From NCBI GenBank assembly GCA_002425405.1, contig DIME01000100.1, positions 5,240 to 15,819 of the forward strand: a DNA stretch of 10,580 nucleotides, given 5' to 3'. The notes under the pieces were generated by a model, which was given only the letters and a program-made list of their open reading frames with translations, had not been told where the DNA came from and searched no databases. Shown piece by piece: positions 1 to 5,987 of this stretch. Numbering within the stretch: the first letter of the stretch is position 1; every line of letters begins with the position of its first letter. Source of the DNA: Candidatus Accumulibacter vicinus. GTDB taxonomy: Bacteria; Pseudomonadota; Gammaproteobacteria; Burkholderiales; Rhodocyclaceae. Made by a program: the position numbers and the translations under genes.

Positions 1-157
1 CCGCTTTGACTACCATGAGCAGCGATTCATTACCCTGGGCCTGTTGCGTGGGGATGTGGTGGTGATCGCCACCGCCGAGACGGATGAGAACATCCGGGTA
101 ATTTCGATGCGGAAGGCAGAGCGAAATGAGCACGAAATTTTCTACCGCAAGTGTTGA
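1..157 (+). CDS. brnT: BrnT-family toxin, 3' part only
   Basis: The reading frame is open from the window edge (codons from base 2) to a TGA at 155-157, giving the last 51 residues of a protein whose start lies outside. The visible part contains RFITLGLL, VVVIATAETDENIRVIS and MRKAERNEHEIFY, which I recognise as the C-terminal half of BrnT toxins: the beta strands around 'R(F/I)...G' and 'IR(V/I)IS.RKA...E...Y'. Family members are roughly 90 residues long and act as ribonucleases that inhibit translation; they are held inactive by BrnA. The antitoxin gene follows at once and overlaps this one by 32 bases in another frame, the usual toxin-first BrnTA order. The family call rests on motif memory, and whether the toxin is intact cannot be judged here. 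Confidence 0.85.
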   Translation, partial: RFDYHEQRFITLGLLRGDVVVIATAETDENIRVISMRKAERNEHEIFYRKC

Positions 158-431
158 CGAGGACGCCCCGATTACCCAGGCGGACATTGACGCCGGCAGG
201 CTGATCCTGCGCCAGCGGGTCGAAGGCCGGGTGGTGCAGCCGAAGAAGCGCGTCACCCTGTACCTCGATGCCGCTCTGGTCGAGCGTTTCAAGGAAATGG
301 CCGGCGAGCGGGGCTATCAGACGCTCATCAACGAGACGCTGAAAAGCTCGCTCCAGCAGTCCGACATGGAAGCGCTGATCCGGAAGGTGATCCGCGAGGA
401 ACTGGACGGGACGGCAGGACACATCGCATGA
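126..431 (+). CDS. brnA: BrnA-family ribbon-helix-helix antitoxin
   Basis: This 101-residue protein is the partner of the upstream BrnT toxin. Residues about 40-49 (KKRVTLYLDA) form the DNA-binding beta strand of a ribbon-helix-helix fold, and about 50-75, including GYQTLINETL, are the two helices, matching the BrnA/CopG pattern 'KGYQTRIN..L'. The N-terminal part should be the toxin-binding segment. Residues 78-101 add a charged tail containing EALIRKVIREEL, probably a further helix. BrnA proteins bind and neutralise BrnT and, alone or as the complex, repress their own promoter. The ATG at 126 is preceded by GGAAGG at 111-116, about nine bases away and inside the toxin gene, which fits coupled translation. 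The gene ends 16 bases before the convergent permease gene, with no visible terminator between them. Confidence 0.85.
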   Translation: MSTKFSTASVDEDAPITQADIDAGRLILRQRVEGRVVQPKKRVTLYLDAALVERFKEMAGERGYQTLINETLKSSLQQSDMEALIRKVIREELDGTAGHIA

Positions 432-447
432 AAGCGCATGTTTAGCG

Positions 448-1314
448 TCAAGAAGTTCGTGCAATCCCCAGAGTCAGCGCCGTACCAACCAGAATGATGG
501 CCCCGCCAAGCAGCATTGGCAGGGTCACGACTTCGCCGAGGAAGATTCCGCCCCAGCCAGCCGCAAACACCGGAATCAGGAAGGTTACCGTCGACGCCCG
601 CTGTCCGCCGAGATGGGCAATCAGCCGGAAATACAGGATGTAGGCCAGCGCCGTCGAAAACGTCGCCAGCAGGATCAGCGCCAGCCAGGCGTATCCCGAC
701 GGGGTCGCTGTCGGCCAGAAGGCCAGGGTCAGCGGTGCCAGGGCGATGGCTGCACTGGTCTGACTGCCGGTGGCGATGGCCAGCGGCGCGACGCCGACCA
801 GCGTTCGCTTGGCAAAGTGGCTGGAAAAACCGTAGGACAGGGTCGCGAGCAATCCGGCCATGATCGCCAGAGCGCTGCCGCCCTCCCGGAAAGAGACTTT
901 CCCCCAGGTCAGCACCCCCATGCCGATGACGCCGAGCAGCAGGCCGATCCACTGCCTCGGCGTCAGGCGGTCACGCAGCCAGAGCATGCCGACGAGCGCG
1001 GCCCACAAGGGCACCGTGGCATTGATCAGGGCGGTGAATCCAGCGGTCAGGGAAAGCGACGCGTAGGCCAGGAGAACGAAAGGTAACGCCGAGTTGCAGA
1101 TCCCGACCGTCGCCATCGGCAACGCATGGCGACGCAGCGAGGTCGCATCCGAGCCGGCCAGCCACAACGGCCACAAGCACAGCGCCGCAATCGCCACCCG
1201 CAGACCGATCAGGGCAATCGGACCGAACTCCGGTGCGCCGACGCGCATGAACAGAAACGAAGCGCCCCAGAGCATGGCGAGCAGGACGAAATCGCCGAGG
1301 TCACGGGTTTTCAG
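448..1314 (-). CDS. EamA/DMT-family permease
   Basis: This is an inner-membrane permease of the drug/metabolite transporter superfamily with two EamA repeats, at about residues 9-138 and 149-285 of a 288-residue protein. About ten hydrophobic helices are visible. Family hallmarks are LLAMLWGASFLFMRV in the first helix, ALINATVPLWAAL in the first repeat and ASTVTFLIPVFAAGWGGIFLGE in the second. The substrate cannot be told; relatives export amino acids, metabolites or drugs. I place the start at a CTG codon (1314-1312), because GGGGAGG lies five bases upstream and the protein then opens MKTRDL just before helix 1. A GTG at 1383 would add 23 Pro/Arg-rich residues and overlap the ogt stop, but has no properly spaced ribosome-binding site. 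The gene is last in the ada-alkA/ogt run and is probably co-transcribed with it. The family call is firm; the start is inferred. Confidence 0.88.
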   Translation of the reverse strand: MKTRDLGDFVLLAMLWGASFLFMRVGAPEFGPIALIGLRVAIAALCLWPLWLAGSDATSLRRHALPMATVGICNSALPFVLLAYASLSLTAGFTALINATVPLWAALVGMLWLRDRLTPRQWIGLLLGVIGMGVLTWGKVSFREGGSALAIMAGLLATLSYGFSSHFAKRTLVGVAPLAIATGSQTSAAIALAPLTLAFWPTATPSGYAWLALILLATFSTALAYILYFRLIAHLGGQRASTVTFLIPVFAAGWGGIFLGEVVTLPMLLGGAIILVGTALTLGIARTS

Positions 1315-1319
1315 GGTTG

Positions 1320-1326
1320 CCTCCCC
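1320..1326 (-). promoter_or_regulatory. Shine-Dalgarno site of the permease gene
   Basis: The minus strand reads GGGGAGG here, five bases before an in-frame CTG at 1314-1312. It is a strong, well-spaced ribosome-binding site with no ATG, GTG or TTG at the matching distance in the permease frame. It is the main reason for choosing a CTG start. Confidence 0.6.
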
Positions 1327-1372
1327 GCGCTGGCCGCGCCGACGCGCAAGGGGCGGCGGGTCAGCGGCGCGA

Positions 1373-1858
1373 TCAAGCGGCACTCCCTTCGAGTCGCAAC
1401 AGCAACGCCTTGTTGTGCAGCCCGCCGGCGTAACCCGTCAAGGCGCCGTTCGCGGCGATCACGCGGTGACACGGCACGACGATGGCGATCGGGTTGCGGC
1501 CGTTGGCGGCAGCGACCGCGCGAACCGCCGCCGGTCTGCCGATCGCTGCCGCCTGCTGGCCATAGCTGCGCGTCTGTCCGTAAGGGATCCGGGTCAGCGC
1601 GAGCCATGCCGCTTGCTGGAAGTCGCTTCCCACGGGCGCCAGCCTGATCTCGAACCTTCGTCGCTGACCGGCGAAGTATTCGGTCAGTTCCTGCCGCAAC
1701 TGCAGGAACACCGGCAGTTGCGGCGAATCGAGCCAGGGCTCGGCGGGCGCGGGCGGATGCTTGCCGCCAAGGATATGCAGGGCAATGATCGCGTCGTTGG
1801 CGGCCAGGGCCAGCAGGCGGCCGACCGGCGAGTCGAAATGCGTCGAATGAGTCGTCAT
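1373..1858 (-). CDS. ogt: Methylated-DNA--protein-cysteine methyltransferase (O6-alkylguanine-DNA alkyltransferase)
   Basis: This 161-residue suicide protein transfers the alkyl group from O6-alkylguanine (and O4-alkylthymine) in DNA onto its own cysteine. The active-site motif PCHRV is at residues 129-133, so Cys130 is the acceptor. The surrounding NPIAIVVPCHRVIAANG and TGYAGGLHNKALLLRLEG are classic MGMT signatures. Residues 84-117, with IPYGQTRSYG and IGRPAAVRAVAAANGRNP, form the helix-turn-helix and 'arginine finger' region. The length is normal for the stand-alone bacterial enzyme. The ATG at 1858 overlaps the upstream ada-alkA stop as ATGA, and AGGAGA lies about eight bases before it, so translation is probably coupled. 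The upstream frame stays open far into ada-alkA, but that is a shadow. Co-transcription suggests induction together with ada-alkA. Confidence 0.95.
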   Translation of the reverse strand: MTTHSTHFDSPVGRLLALAANDAIIALHILGGKHPPAPAEPWLDSPQLPVFLQLRQELTEYFAGQRRRFEIRLAPVGSDFQQAAWLALTRIPYGQTRSYGQQAAAIGRPAAVRAVAAANGRNPIAIVVPCHRVIAANGALTGYAGGLHNKALLLRLEGSAA

Positions 1859-3426
1859 GCGGTTTTCTCCTGAGCGTTCCACAGGTGCATCAGCGCATAG
1901 CTGCGCCAGGGTCGCCACGGCTCGGCGATCGCTTCGGCTGCGCGCCAGCCGCGGGCGGTGTTCGGCAGGCCGAGCGCCTTGAGCAATCCGACATCGTGCG
2001 GCGGCCACGCATCCGGCCAGGACAGCGCCCGCATCGCGATGTAGTGTGCCGTCCACGGGCCGATGCCCTTGATCGACTGCAGGGCGGCGCAGCTCGACTC
2101 GAGGTTCGCGTCGGGCGACAGGTCGAGTTCGCCGGCGACCATTTTTTGCGCCAGGGCAATCAGCGCATGCGCACGTGCGGCAACGATGCCCAGGCGGATG
2201 AGTTCGGCCGGCCTCAGGGTCGCCACCCGACTGGCCGTGGGAAAGGCCACATTGAGGTCGGTGAAGGGGGGCGTGACCTCGAATTCGATCGGCTCGGCGA
2301 AAGCGGCAACGAAGCGCGTCGCCAGCGTGCGTGCCGCGGCGACCGTGATCTGCTGCCCGAGGACGGCGCGCACCGCGAGCTCGAAGCCATCGAAGGCTCC
2401 GGGCAGGCGCAGGCCGCGCGATCCCTGCGCGAGCTGGCCGAGCGCCGCGCCGATTTCCCAGGGGTCGGCGTGCACATCGAAAACGCGTTTGACCTGGCTC
2501 AGCACACCTGCGATCACCGGCGCAAAGGCCGGCGACAGCGTCACTTGCAGCGCATTCCTGTGCGCCTGGTCGGCCACTTGCAGCCAACCGCAGATGGCCT
2601 CCTGCCCATCGCTGCGAACGTAACGCAGGATGCGTCGATAGCTGCCGTCGCTGACCGCCTCGATGCCCGCGATGGCACGCTGCTCAAGAAAGGCGAGCAG
2701 CGCCGGCCAGTCCAACGGGGCGCGATACGCCAGGCTGAAGGTGAAGCAGCGCGCGTTTTCGGCGACGGCTGCGCTCGCTCCGCCCGCCTCGGCCAGGGTG
2801 TGACGCAAGCGCGTCGGCGCAAATCCATAGCGCTCCGAAAACAGCGCATTCATCCGGCGAACACTGGAAAAACCGCTGGCGAAAGCCACCTCGGCGACCG
2901 GCAGGGCCGTATCGGTCAGCAGTCGCTTGGCCAGCAGCAGGCGATGCGTTTGCGCATACTGCACCGGCGACACCCCGAACTCGGCCTGAAAAATCCGCCG
3001 CAAGTGCCGATCGGTGACGCCGACACGCGCGGCAATGACGTGCAAAGGGTGATCCGCATCGCCTTTGGCGGTTCCTCCACCGATCCCCGCGATGGCGTCT
3101 TCGATGAAGCGCGCCGCGGTCTGTGCCAGCTTTGCACTCGCCTCGCTGGCGGCGAATCCGGGCGCGAGTTCCGGCCGGCACTTCAGACAAGGCCGATAGC
3201 CGGCTGCTTCGGCCGCCGCTGCGCTGAGGTAGAAACTGCAGTTCTCGAAGCGCGGCAACTTCACCCGGCAGATCGGCCGGCAGTAGATTCGCGTCGAGGA
3301 AACGCCGACAAAGAATCGGCCATCGAAGCGTGTGTCATGCGCCTTCATCGCCTGGTAGCAGGCAGCCGGGGTGAACCGGCCAGCATGGGCTTGCATCGTT
3401 GCGGGGTGGTCGTTGGCTTCAGGCAT
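1855..3426 (-). CDS. Ada N-domain / AraC-type regulator fused to AlkA 3-methyladenine DNA glycosylase
   Basis: This 523-residue protein joins adaptive-response sensing to base excision. Residues about 19-90 are the Ada zinc domain: Cys49, Cys53 (YCRPIC), Cys80 and Cys83 (CLKC) should bind zinc, and Cys49 matches the Ada cysteine that takes methyl groups from phosphotriesters, turning the protein into an activator. Residues about 100-212 are an AraC-type helix-turn-helix region, including VTDRHLRRIFQAEFGVSP and VAFASGFSSVRRMN. Residues about 227-515 are AlkA: the AlkA N-domain, then LPGAFDGFELAVRAVLGQQIT, the helix-hairpin-helix KGIGPWTA (453-460) and WPPHDVGLLKALG, whose Asp478 aligns with the catalytic Asp. 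Unlike E. coli Ada, the O6-methylguanine domain is absent and is supplied by ogt next door. The start at 3426 lacks a clear ribosome-binding site; Met11 (3396) is an alternative. I see no convincing Ada box upstream. Confidence 0.93.
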   Translation of the reverse strand: MPEANDHPATMQAHAGRFTPAACYQAMKAHDTRFDGRFFVGVSSTRIYCRPICRVKLPRFENCSFYLSAAAAEAAGYRPCLKCRPELAPGFAASEASAKLAQTAARFIEDAIAGIGGGTAKGDADHPLHVIAARVGVTDRHLRRIFQAEFGVSPVQYAQTHRLLLAKRLLTDTALPVAEVAFASGFSSVRRMNALFSERYGFAPTRLRHTLAEAGGASAAVAENARCFTFSLAYRAPLDWPALLAFLEQRAIAGIEAVSDGSYRRILRYVRSDGQEAICGWLQVADQAHRNALQVTLSPAFAPVIAGVLSQVKRVFDVHADPWEIGAALGQLAQGSRGLRLPGAFDGFELAVRAVLGQQITVAAARTLATRFVAAFAEPIEFEVTPPFTDLNVAFPTASRVATLRPAELIRLGIVAARAHALIALAQKMVAGELDLSPDANLESSCAALQSIKGIGPWTAHYIAMRALSWPDAWPPHDVGLLKALGLPNTARGWRAAEAIAEPWRPWRSYALMHLWNAQEKTA

Positions 3427-3490
3427 GCGGCCAGTCTAGCGGCAAGCGTTCAACGAGGCTGGCCGTTTTCGGACATTCAATTACCCGCTC

Positions 3491-3518
3491 GGAACGGGCA
3501 GACCGGGCAGCCCGTCCC
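3491..3518. repeat. Imperfect inverted repeat upstream of rpiA (possible operator)
   Basis: GGAACGGGC (3491-3499) and GCCCGTCCC (3510-3518) form arms of nine bases with one mismatch around a ten-base centre. Within it CGGGCAG occurs twice as a direct repeat, at 3495 and 3504. The repeat covers the place where the -35 of the rpiA promoter would be, so an activator or repressor site is possible. GC-rich DNA yields such repeats by chance, so this is weak. Confidence 0.3.
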
Positions 3519-3523
3519 TTCGA

Positions 3524-3529
3524 TACAAT
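3524..3529 (+). promoter_or_regulatory. Candidate -10 element of the rpiA promoter
   Basis: TACAAT matches the sigma-70 -10 consensus at five of six positions and ends 33 bases before the rpiA ATG. No good -35 lies 16-18 bases upstream; that spot is occupied by the inverted repeat. A transcript would start near 3536. Confidence 0.4.
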
Positions 3530-3562
3530 GGCAGCCTCCAACTTTCTCCAGCGGGGACCGCC

Positions 3563-4306
3563 ATGACTCAGGACGAACTCAAGAAAGCCGTCGCTCGCGC
3601 GGCGATCGGGCAGGTGATCGAGGGAGAAATCGTCGGCGTTGGGACGGGCTCGACCGCCAACTGCTTCATCGATGAGCTGGCCCGGATTCGGGACCGGATC
3701 CGGGGGGCGGTGGCGAGTTCGGAGGCGACGAGGAAGCGACTCGAGGAGCACGGCATCGTCGTCTTCGAACTCAACGATGTGGCGTATCTGCCGGTCTATG
3801 TAGACGGCGCCGACGAGATCAACACGGCGATGCAGATGATCAAGGGCGGCGGTGGCGCGCTGACGCGCGAGAAGATCGTCGCTGCCGTCGCGCAAAAATT
3901 CGTCTGTATTGCCGATGCGTCGAAACTGGTGCCGGTCCTGGGCGGTTTTCCGCTGCCCATCGAAGTCATCCCGATGGCGCTTGGCCATGTCCGGCGCGAA
4001 CTCGCGCGGATCGGCGGCAAACCACAACTGCGCGAAGGTTTCGTGACCGACAACGGCAACCTGATCCTGGACCTCGGCGGACTCGTGATTGCCGATGCCG
4101 TCGAACTGGAAAGCCGCATCAACCAGATCGTCGGCGTGGTCAGCAACGGCCTGTTCGCCCGCCGTCCGGCGGATGTCTGCCTGCTCGGTACGGCTGCCGG
4201 AGTGAAGATGCTGACCGCCGACCGAAGGGCCGAAGCCGGACCGCACGAGCCGACCGTTCAGTCGCCGTCAACCAGCGCGACTTCTCAGGTGCGAGGCGGC
4301 ACGTAG
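3563..4306 (+). CDS. rpiA: Ribose-5-phosphate isomerase A
   Basis: RpiA interconverts ribose 5-phosphate and ribulose 5-phosphate in the non-oxidative pentose phosphate pathway, supplying ribose for nucleotides. The 247-residue product has the phosphate loop GVGTGST (25-31), DGADEIN with Asp81 and Asp84, KGGGGAL with Lys94, and TREK with Glu103, the catalytic base; these match the numbering of the E. coli active site. NGLFARRPADVCLLGT near residue 200 is the usual C-terminal signature. E. coli RpiA has 219 residues and would end shortly after GVKML, so about 28-30 residues of Ser/Thr/Arg-rich tail are extra here. The last seven codons overlap the 3' end of yggX on the other strand. The ATG at 3563 follows a GGGGA about five bases upstream. 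The gene stands alone between two minus-strand operons and probably has its own promoter. Confidence 0.97.
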   Translation: MTQDELKKAVARAAIGQVIEGEIVGVGTGSTANCFIDELARIRDRIRGAVASSEATRKRLEEHGIVVFELNDVAYLPVYVDGADEINTAMQMIKGGGGALTREKIVAAVAQKFVCIADASKLVPVLGGFPLPIEVIPMALGHVRRELARIGGKPQLREGFVTDNGNLILDLGGLVIADAVELESRINQIVGVVSNGLFARRPADVCLLGTAAGVKMLTADRRAEAGPHEPTVQSPSTSATSQVRGGT

Positions 4307-4557
4307 CCCTGCACCTGGTCGGCGCCGCTGCCGAAGAAATGCCTCTCCATCTGCTCGGTCAGATACTTGCGATGCGCGGCATCGGCCAGGTTGAGGCGGT
4401 TCTCGTTGATGATCATGGTCTGCATGCGCACCCATTGCTGCCATGCTTCCTTGGCGACCGATTCAAAAATCCGCTTGCCCAGCTCACCGGGGACCGGGGG
4501 GAAATCAAGACCTTCAGCCTCGCGGCCGAGTTTGACACAATTGACCATTCTTGCCAT
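4285..4557 (-). CDS. yggX: Fe(2+)-trafficking / oxidative damage protection protein YggX
   Basis: This 90-residue cytoplasmic protein is full length for the YggX family. The diagnostic N-terminus MARMVNCVKLGREAEGL carries conserved Cys7, and AWQQWVRMQTMIINENRLNL and the FFGSG segment are also family hallmarks. YggX proteins are linked to protection of Fe-S enzymes from superoxide and to iron traffic; the mechanism is debated. The ATG at 4557 is preceded by TAAGGAG eight bases upstream, a strong site. It lies 109 bases downstream of argA in the same direction, so it may be the last gene of that operon, have its own promoter, or both. Its 3' end overlaps convergent rpiA by 22 bases. Confidence 0.97.
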   Translation of the reverse strand: MARMVNCVKLGREAEGLDFPPVPGELGKRIFESVAKEAWQQWVRMQTMIINENRLNLADAAHRKYLTEQMERHFFGSGADQVQGYVPPRT

Positions 4558-4666
4558 TCAAAACACTCCTTAATACCTACTAAATACCTTGGGAAATTTC
4601 GCCGAGGCGAACCTGAATGTGAAAGTCGCTGCAGCGGCTCACGAATCCGACCCTCTGCCGGAAGCC
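4558..4666 (-). other. Spacer between argA and yggX
   Basis: This 109-base stretch is more AT-rich at its yggX end than the coding DNA around it and holds the yggX ribosome-binding site (TAAGGAG, 4572-4566) and a short inverted repeat at 4598-4611. It contains no credible gene. A separate yggX promoter could lie here, but no clear -35/-10 pair is visible. No hairpin followed by a T-run, as expected of an intrinsic terminator, was found. Confidence 0.5.
4598..4611. repeat. Perfect short inverted repeat upstream of yggX
   Basis: TTCGCC, a two-base centre and GGCGAA form a perfect 14-base inverted repeat. As RNA it could fold only as a five-pair stem with a four-base loop. It sits about 40 bases before the yggX start and 55 bases after the argA stop, so it could be an operator, a weak attenuator or chance. 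Confidence 0.3.
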
Positions 4667-5986
4667 TTACAGTTCCTTCATCAATACGATCGAGCGGCGT
4701 TGCAGGTTATAGACCAGCCGTTTTTCGGCCGGCAACTCGTCAATCGGGCGGACGCTGAAACCCCGTTCCTTGAACCACTGCGAAGTCACCGTGGTGAGGA
4801 CAAACAGACGCCTGACACCGGCTGCACGCGCCTGCGTCTCGATCCGCTTCATCAGCAGCGCACCATAGCCCCAGCGACGATAGTGCGGATGCACGGCCAG
4901 GCAGGCCAGTTCGGCCTGGCCCTCGCCGTAGGGGTAAAGTGCGGCACAGCCGACAATCACGCCGTCGTGTTCAACCACCGAGAATCGTGTGATCTCACGT
5001 TCGAGCAACTCGCGCGAGCGACGTACCAGCGTGCCATCCTCTTCGAGCGGCTCGATCAGCGCCACCAGGCCGCCGATGTCGTCTGGCCCGGCGTCATGCA
5101 ACTGCTCCAGCGATTTCTGGGTGATCACCGTGCCCACGCCGTCGTGCGTGAAGAGTTCGCGCAGCAGCGTGCCGTCCTCGTCGTAACCGATCAGGTGCAC
5201 ACGCCCGACGCCGGCCCGGCTGGCCCGGACCGCACAGGGCAGGTAGCGCTTGAGGTCGGTCGACAACCAGTCGCCGAGACTGATCAACCTTTCGGCGGCC
5301 TCGACGGTCAGTTCATCGAGCAGGGCGCCGTCGATGTCGGTAGCGCCCCGGCTGTCGCTCAGAAAGATCAGCTTGTCGACAAGCAGCGAGGTGGCGACCG
5401 CCTCGGCCACCTCCTCCATCGCCAGATTGAAGATTTCCCCGGTCGGGCTCGACCCGATGCACGAAAGCAGGACGATGTTGCCAAGGGTGAGTTGCGCACG
5501 AATGCCCTCGGCGTCGAGCTTGCGCACCTGCCCCGAGTATTGCAGATCGACGCCATCGACGACCCCGACCGGCTTGGCGGTAATGAAATTGCCGCCAACG
5601 ACGCGAATCGTGCTGTTGGCCATCGGCGTATCGGCGAGACCCTGCGAAAGCAGGGCCTCGATTTCGACATAGATGCTGCCCACCGCGTCGATCACGCAGG
5701 CGATCGCCTTGGCATCGGTGACGCGATAGTTGCCATGGTAGACCGACTGCAGGCCGCGTTCGCGCATCAACTTCTCGATCTGTGGCCGTGCGCCGTGCAC
5801 CAGCACCAGGCGCACACCGAGCGCGGCCAGCAGGTTCACGTCATAGGCCAGCGTACGTGCCAGCTGTCCGGCGATCGCCTTGCCGCCAAAGGCGATCAGA
5901 AAGGTCTTGCCGCGAAAGAGATTGACGTACGGCGCGACCGATCGGAACCAGGCGACGAACTGGCCAGCCCTCAAGTCCTTGGACAT
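4667..5986 (-). CDS. argA: Amino-acid N-acetyltransferase (N-acetylglutamate synthase)
   Basis: ArgA makes N-acetylglutamate from glutamate and acetyl-CoA, the first step of arginine synthesis, and is normally feedback-inhibited by arginine. The 439-residue protein has an amino-acid-kinase-like domain at about 20-285 (FLIAFGGKAI, LVLVHGARPQIE, LLSCIGSSPTGEIFNLAMEEVA), used for arginine sensing, and a GNAT acetyltransferase domain at about 300-430. The GNAT part shows ELACLAVHPHYRRWGYGALL, with the acetyl-CoA loop RRWGYG at 370-375, then LFVLTTVTSQWFKERGF. Length and order match classical ArgA rather than short stand-alone synthases. The ATG at 5986 comes one base after the pap stop (TGAgATG) and has no clear ribosome-binding site, so it probably depends on translational coupling. 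No other arg gene is visible nearby. Confidence 0.96.
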   Translation of the reverse strand: MSKDLRAGQFVAWFRSVAPYVNLFRGKTFLIAFGGKAIAGQLARTLAYDVNLLAALGVRLVLVHGARPQIEKLMRERGLQSVYHGNYRVTDAKAIACVIDAVGSIYVEIEALLSQGLADTPMANSTIRVVGGNFITAKPVGVVDGVDLQYSGQVRKLDAEGIRAQLTLGNIVLLSCIGSSPTGEIFNLAMEEVAEAVATSLLVDKLIFLSDSRGATDIDGALLDELTVEAAERLISLGDWLSTDLKRYLPCAVRASRAGVGRVHLIGYDEDGTLLRELFTHDGVGTVITQKSLEQLHDAGPDDIGGLVALIEPLEEDGTLVRRSRELLEREITRFSVVEHDGVIVGCAALYPYGEGQAELACLAVHPHYRRWGYGALLMKRIETQARAAGVRRLFVLTTVTSQWFKERGFSVRPIDELPAEKRLVYNLQRRSIVLMKEL

Positions 5987-5987
5987 C

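Larger units (their letters stand above)
3427..3562. other. Divergent intergenic region between ada-alkA and rpiA
   Basis: These 136 bases separate two genes read outward and must hold both promoters. On the rpiA side there is a -10-like TACAAT and an imperfect inverted repeat, listed separately. On the ada side I found no good -35/-10 pair and no match to the E. coli Ada box. No open reading frame here looks real. Confidence 0.6.

Noticed and set aside
431..438. AAAGCGCA, identical to the core of the E. coli Ada box
   Set aside because: It lies between the 3' ends of brnA and the permease gene, not upstream of any alkylation-repair gene, and an eight-base match is expected by chance.
1859..2587. 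Upstream extension of the ogt frame into ada-alkA
   Set aside because: It overlaps AlkA coding sequence in another frame; ogt has a good ATG with ribosome-binding site at 1858.
1885..3675. 596-codon open frame on the plus strand, antisense to ada-alkA and running into rpiA
   Set aside because: Its sequence is Arg/Gln/Gly-rich with no recognisable domain, and it lies opposite a clear gene; long antisense frames are normal in GC-rich DNA.
4617..4640. GCTGCAGC-centred hairpin after argA as a terminator
   Set aside because: The stem is short and imperfect and no T-run follows on the minus strand.
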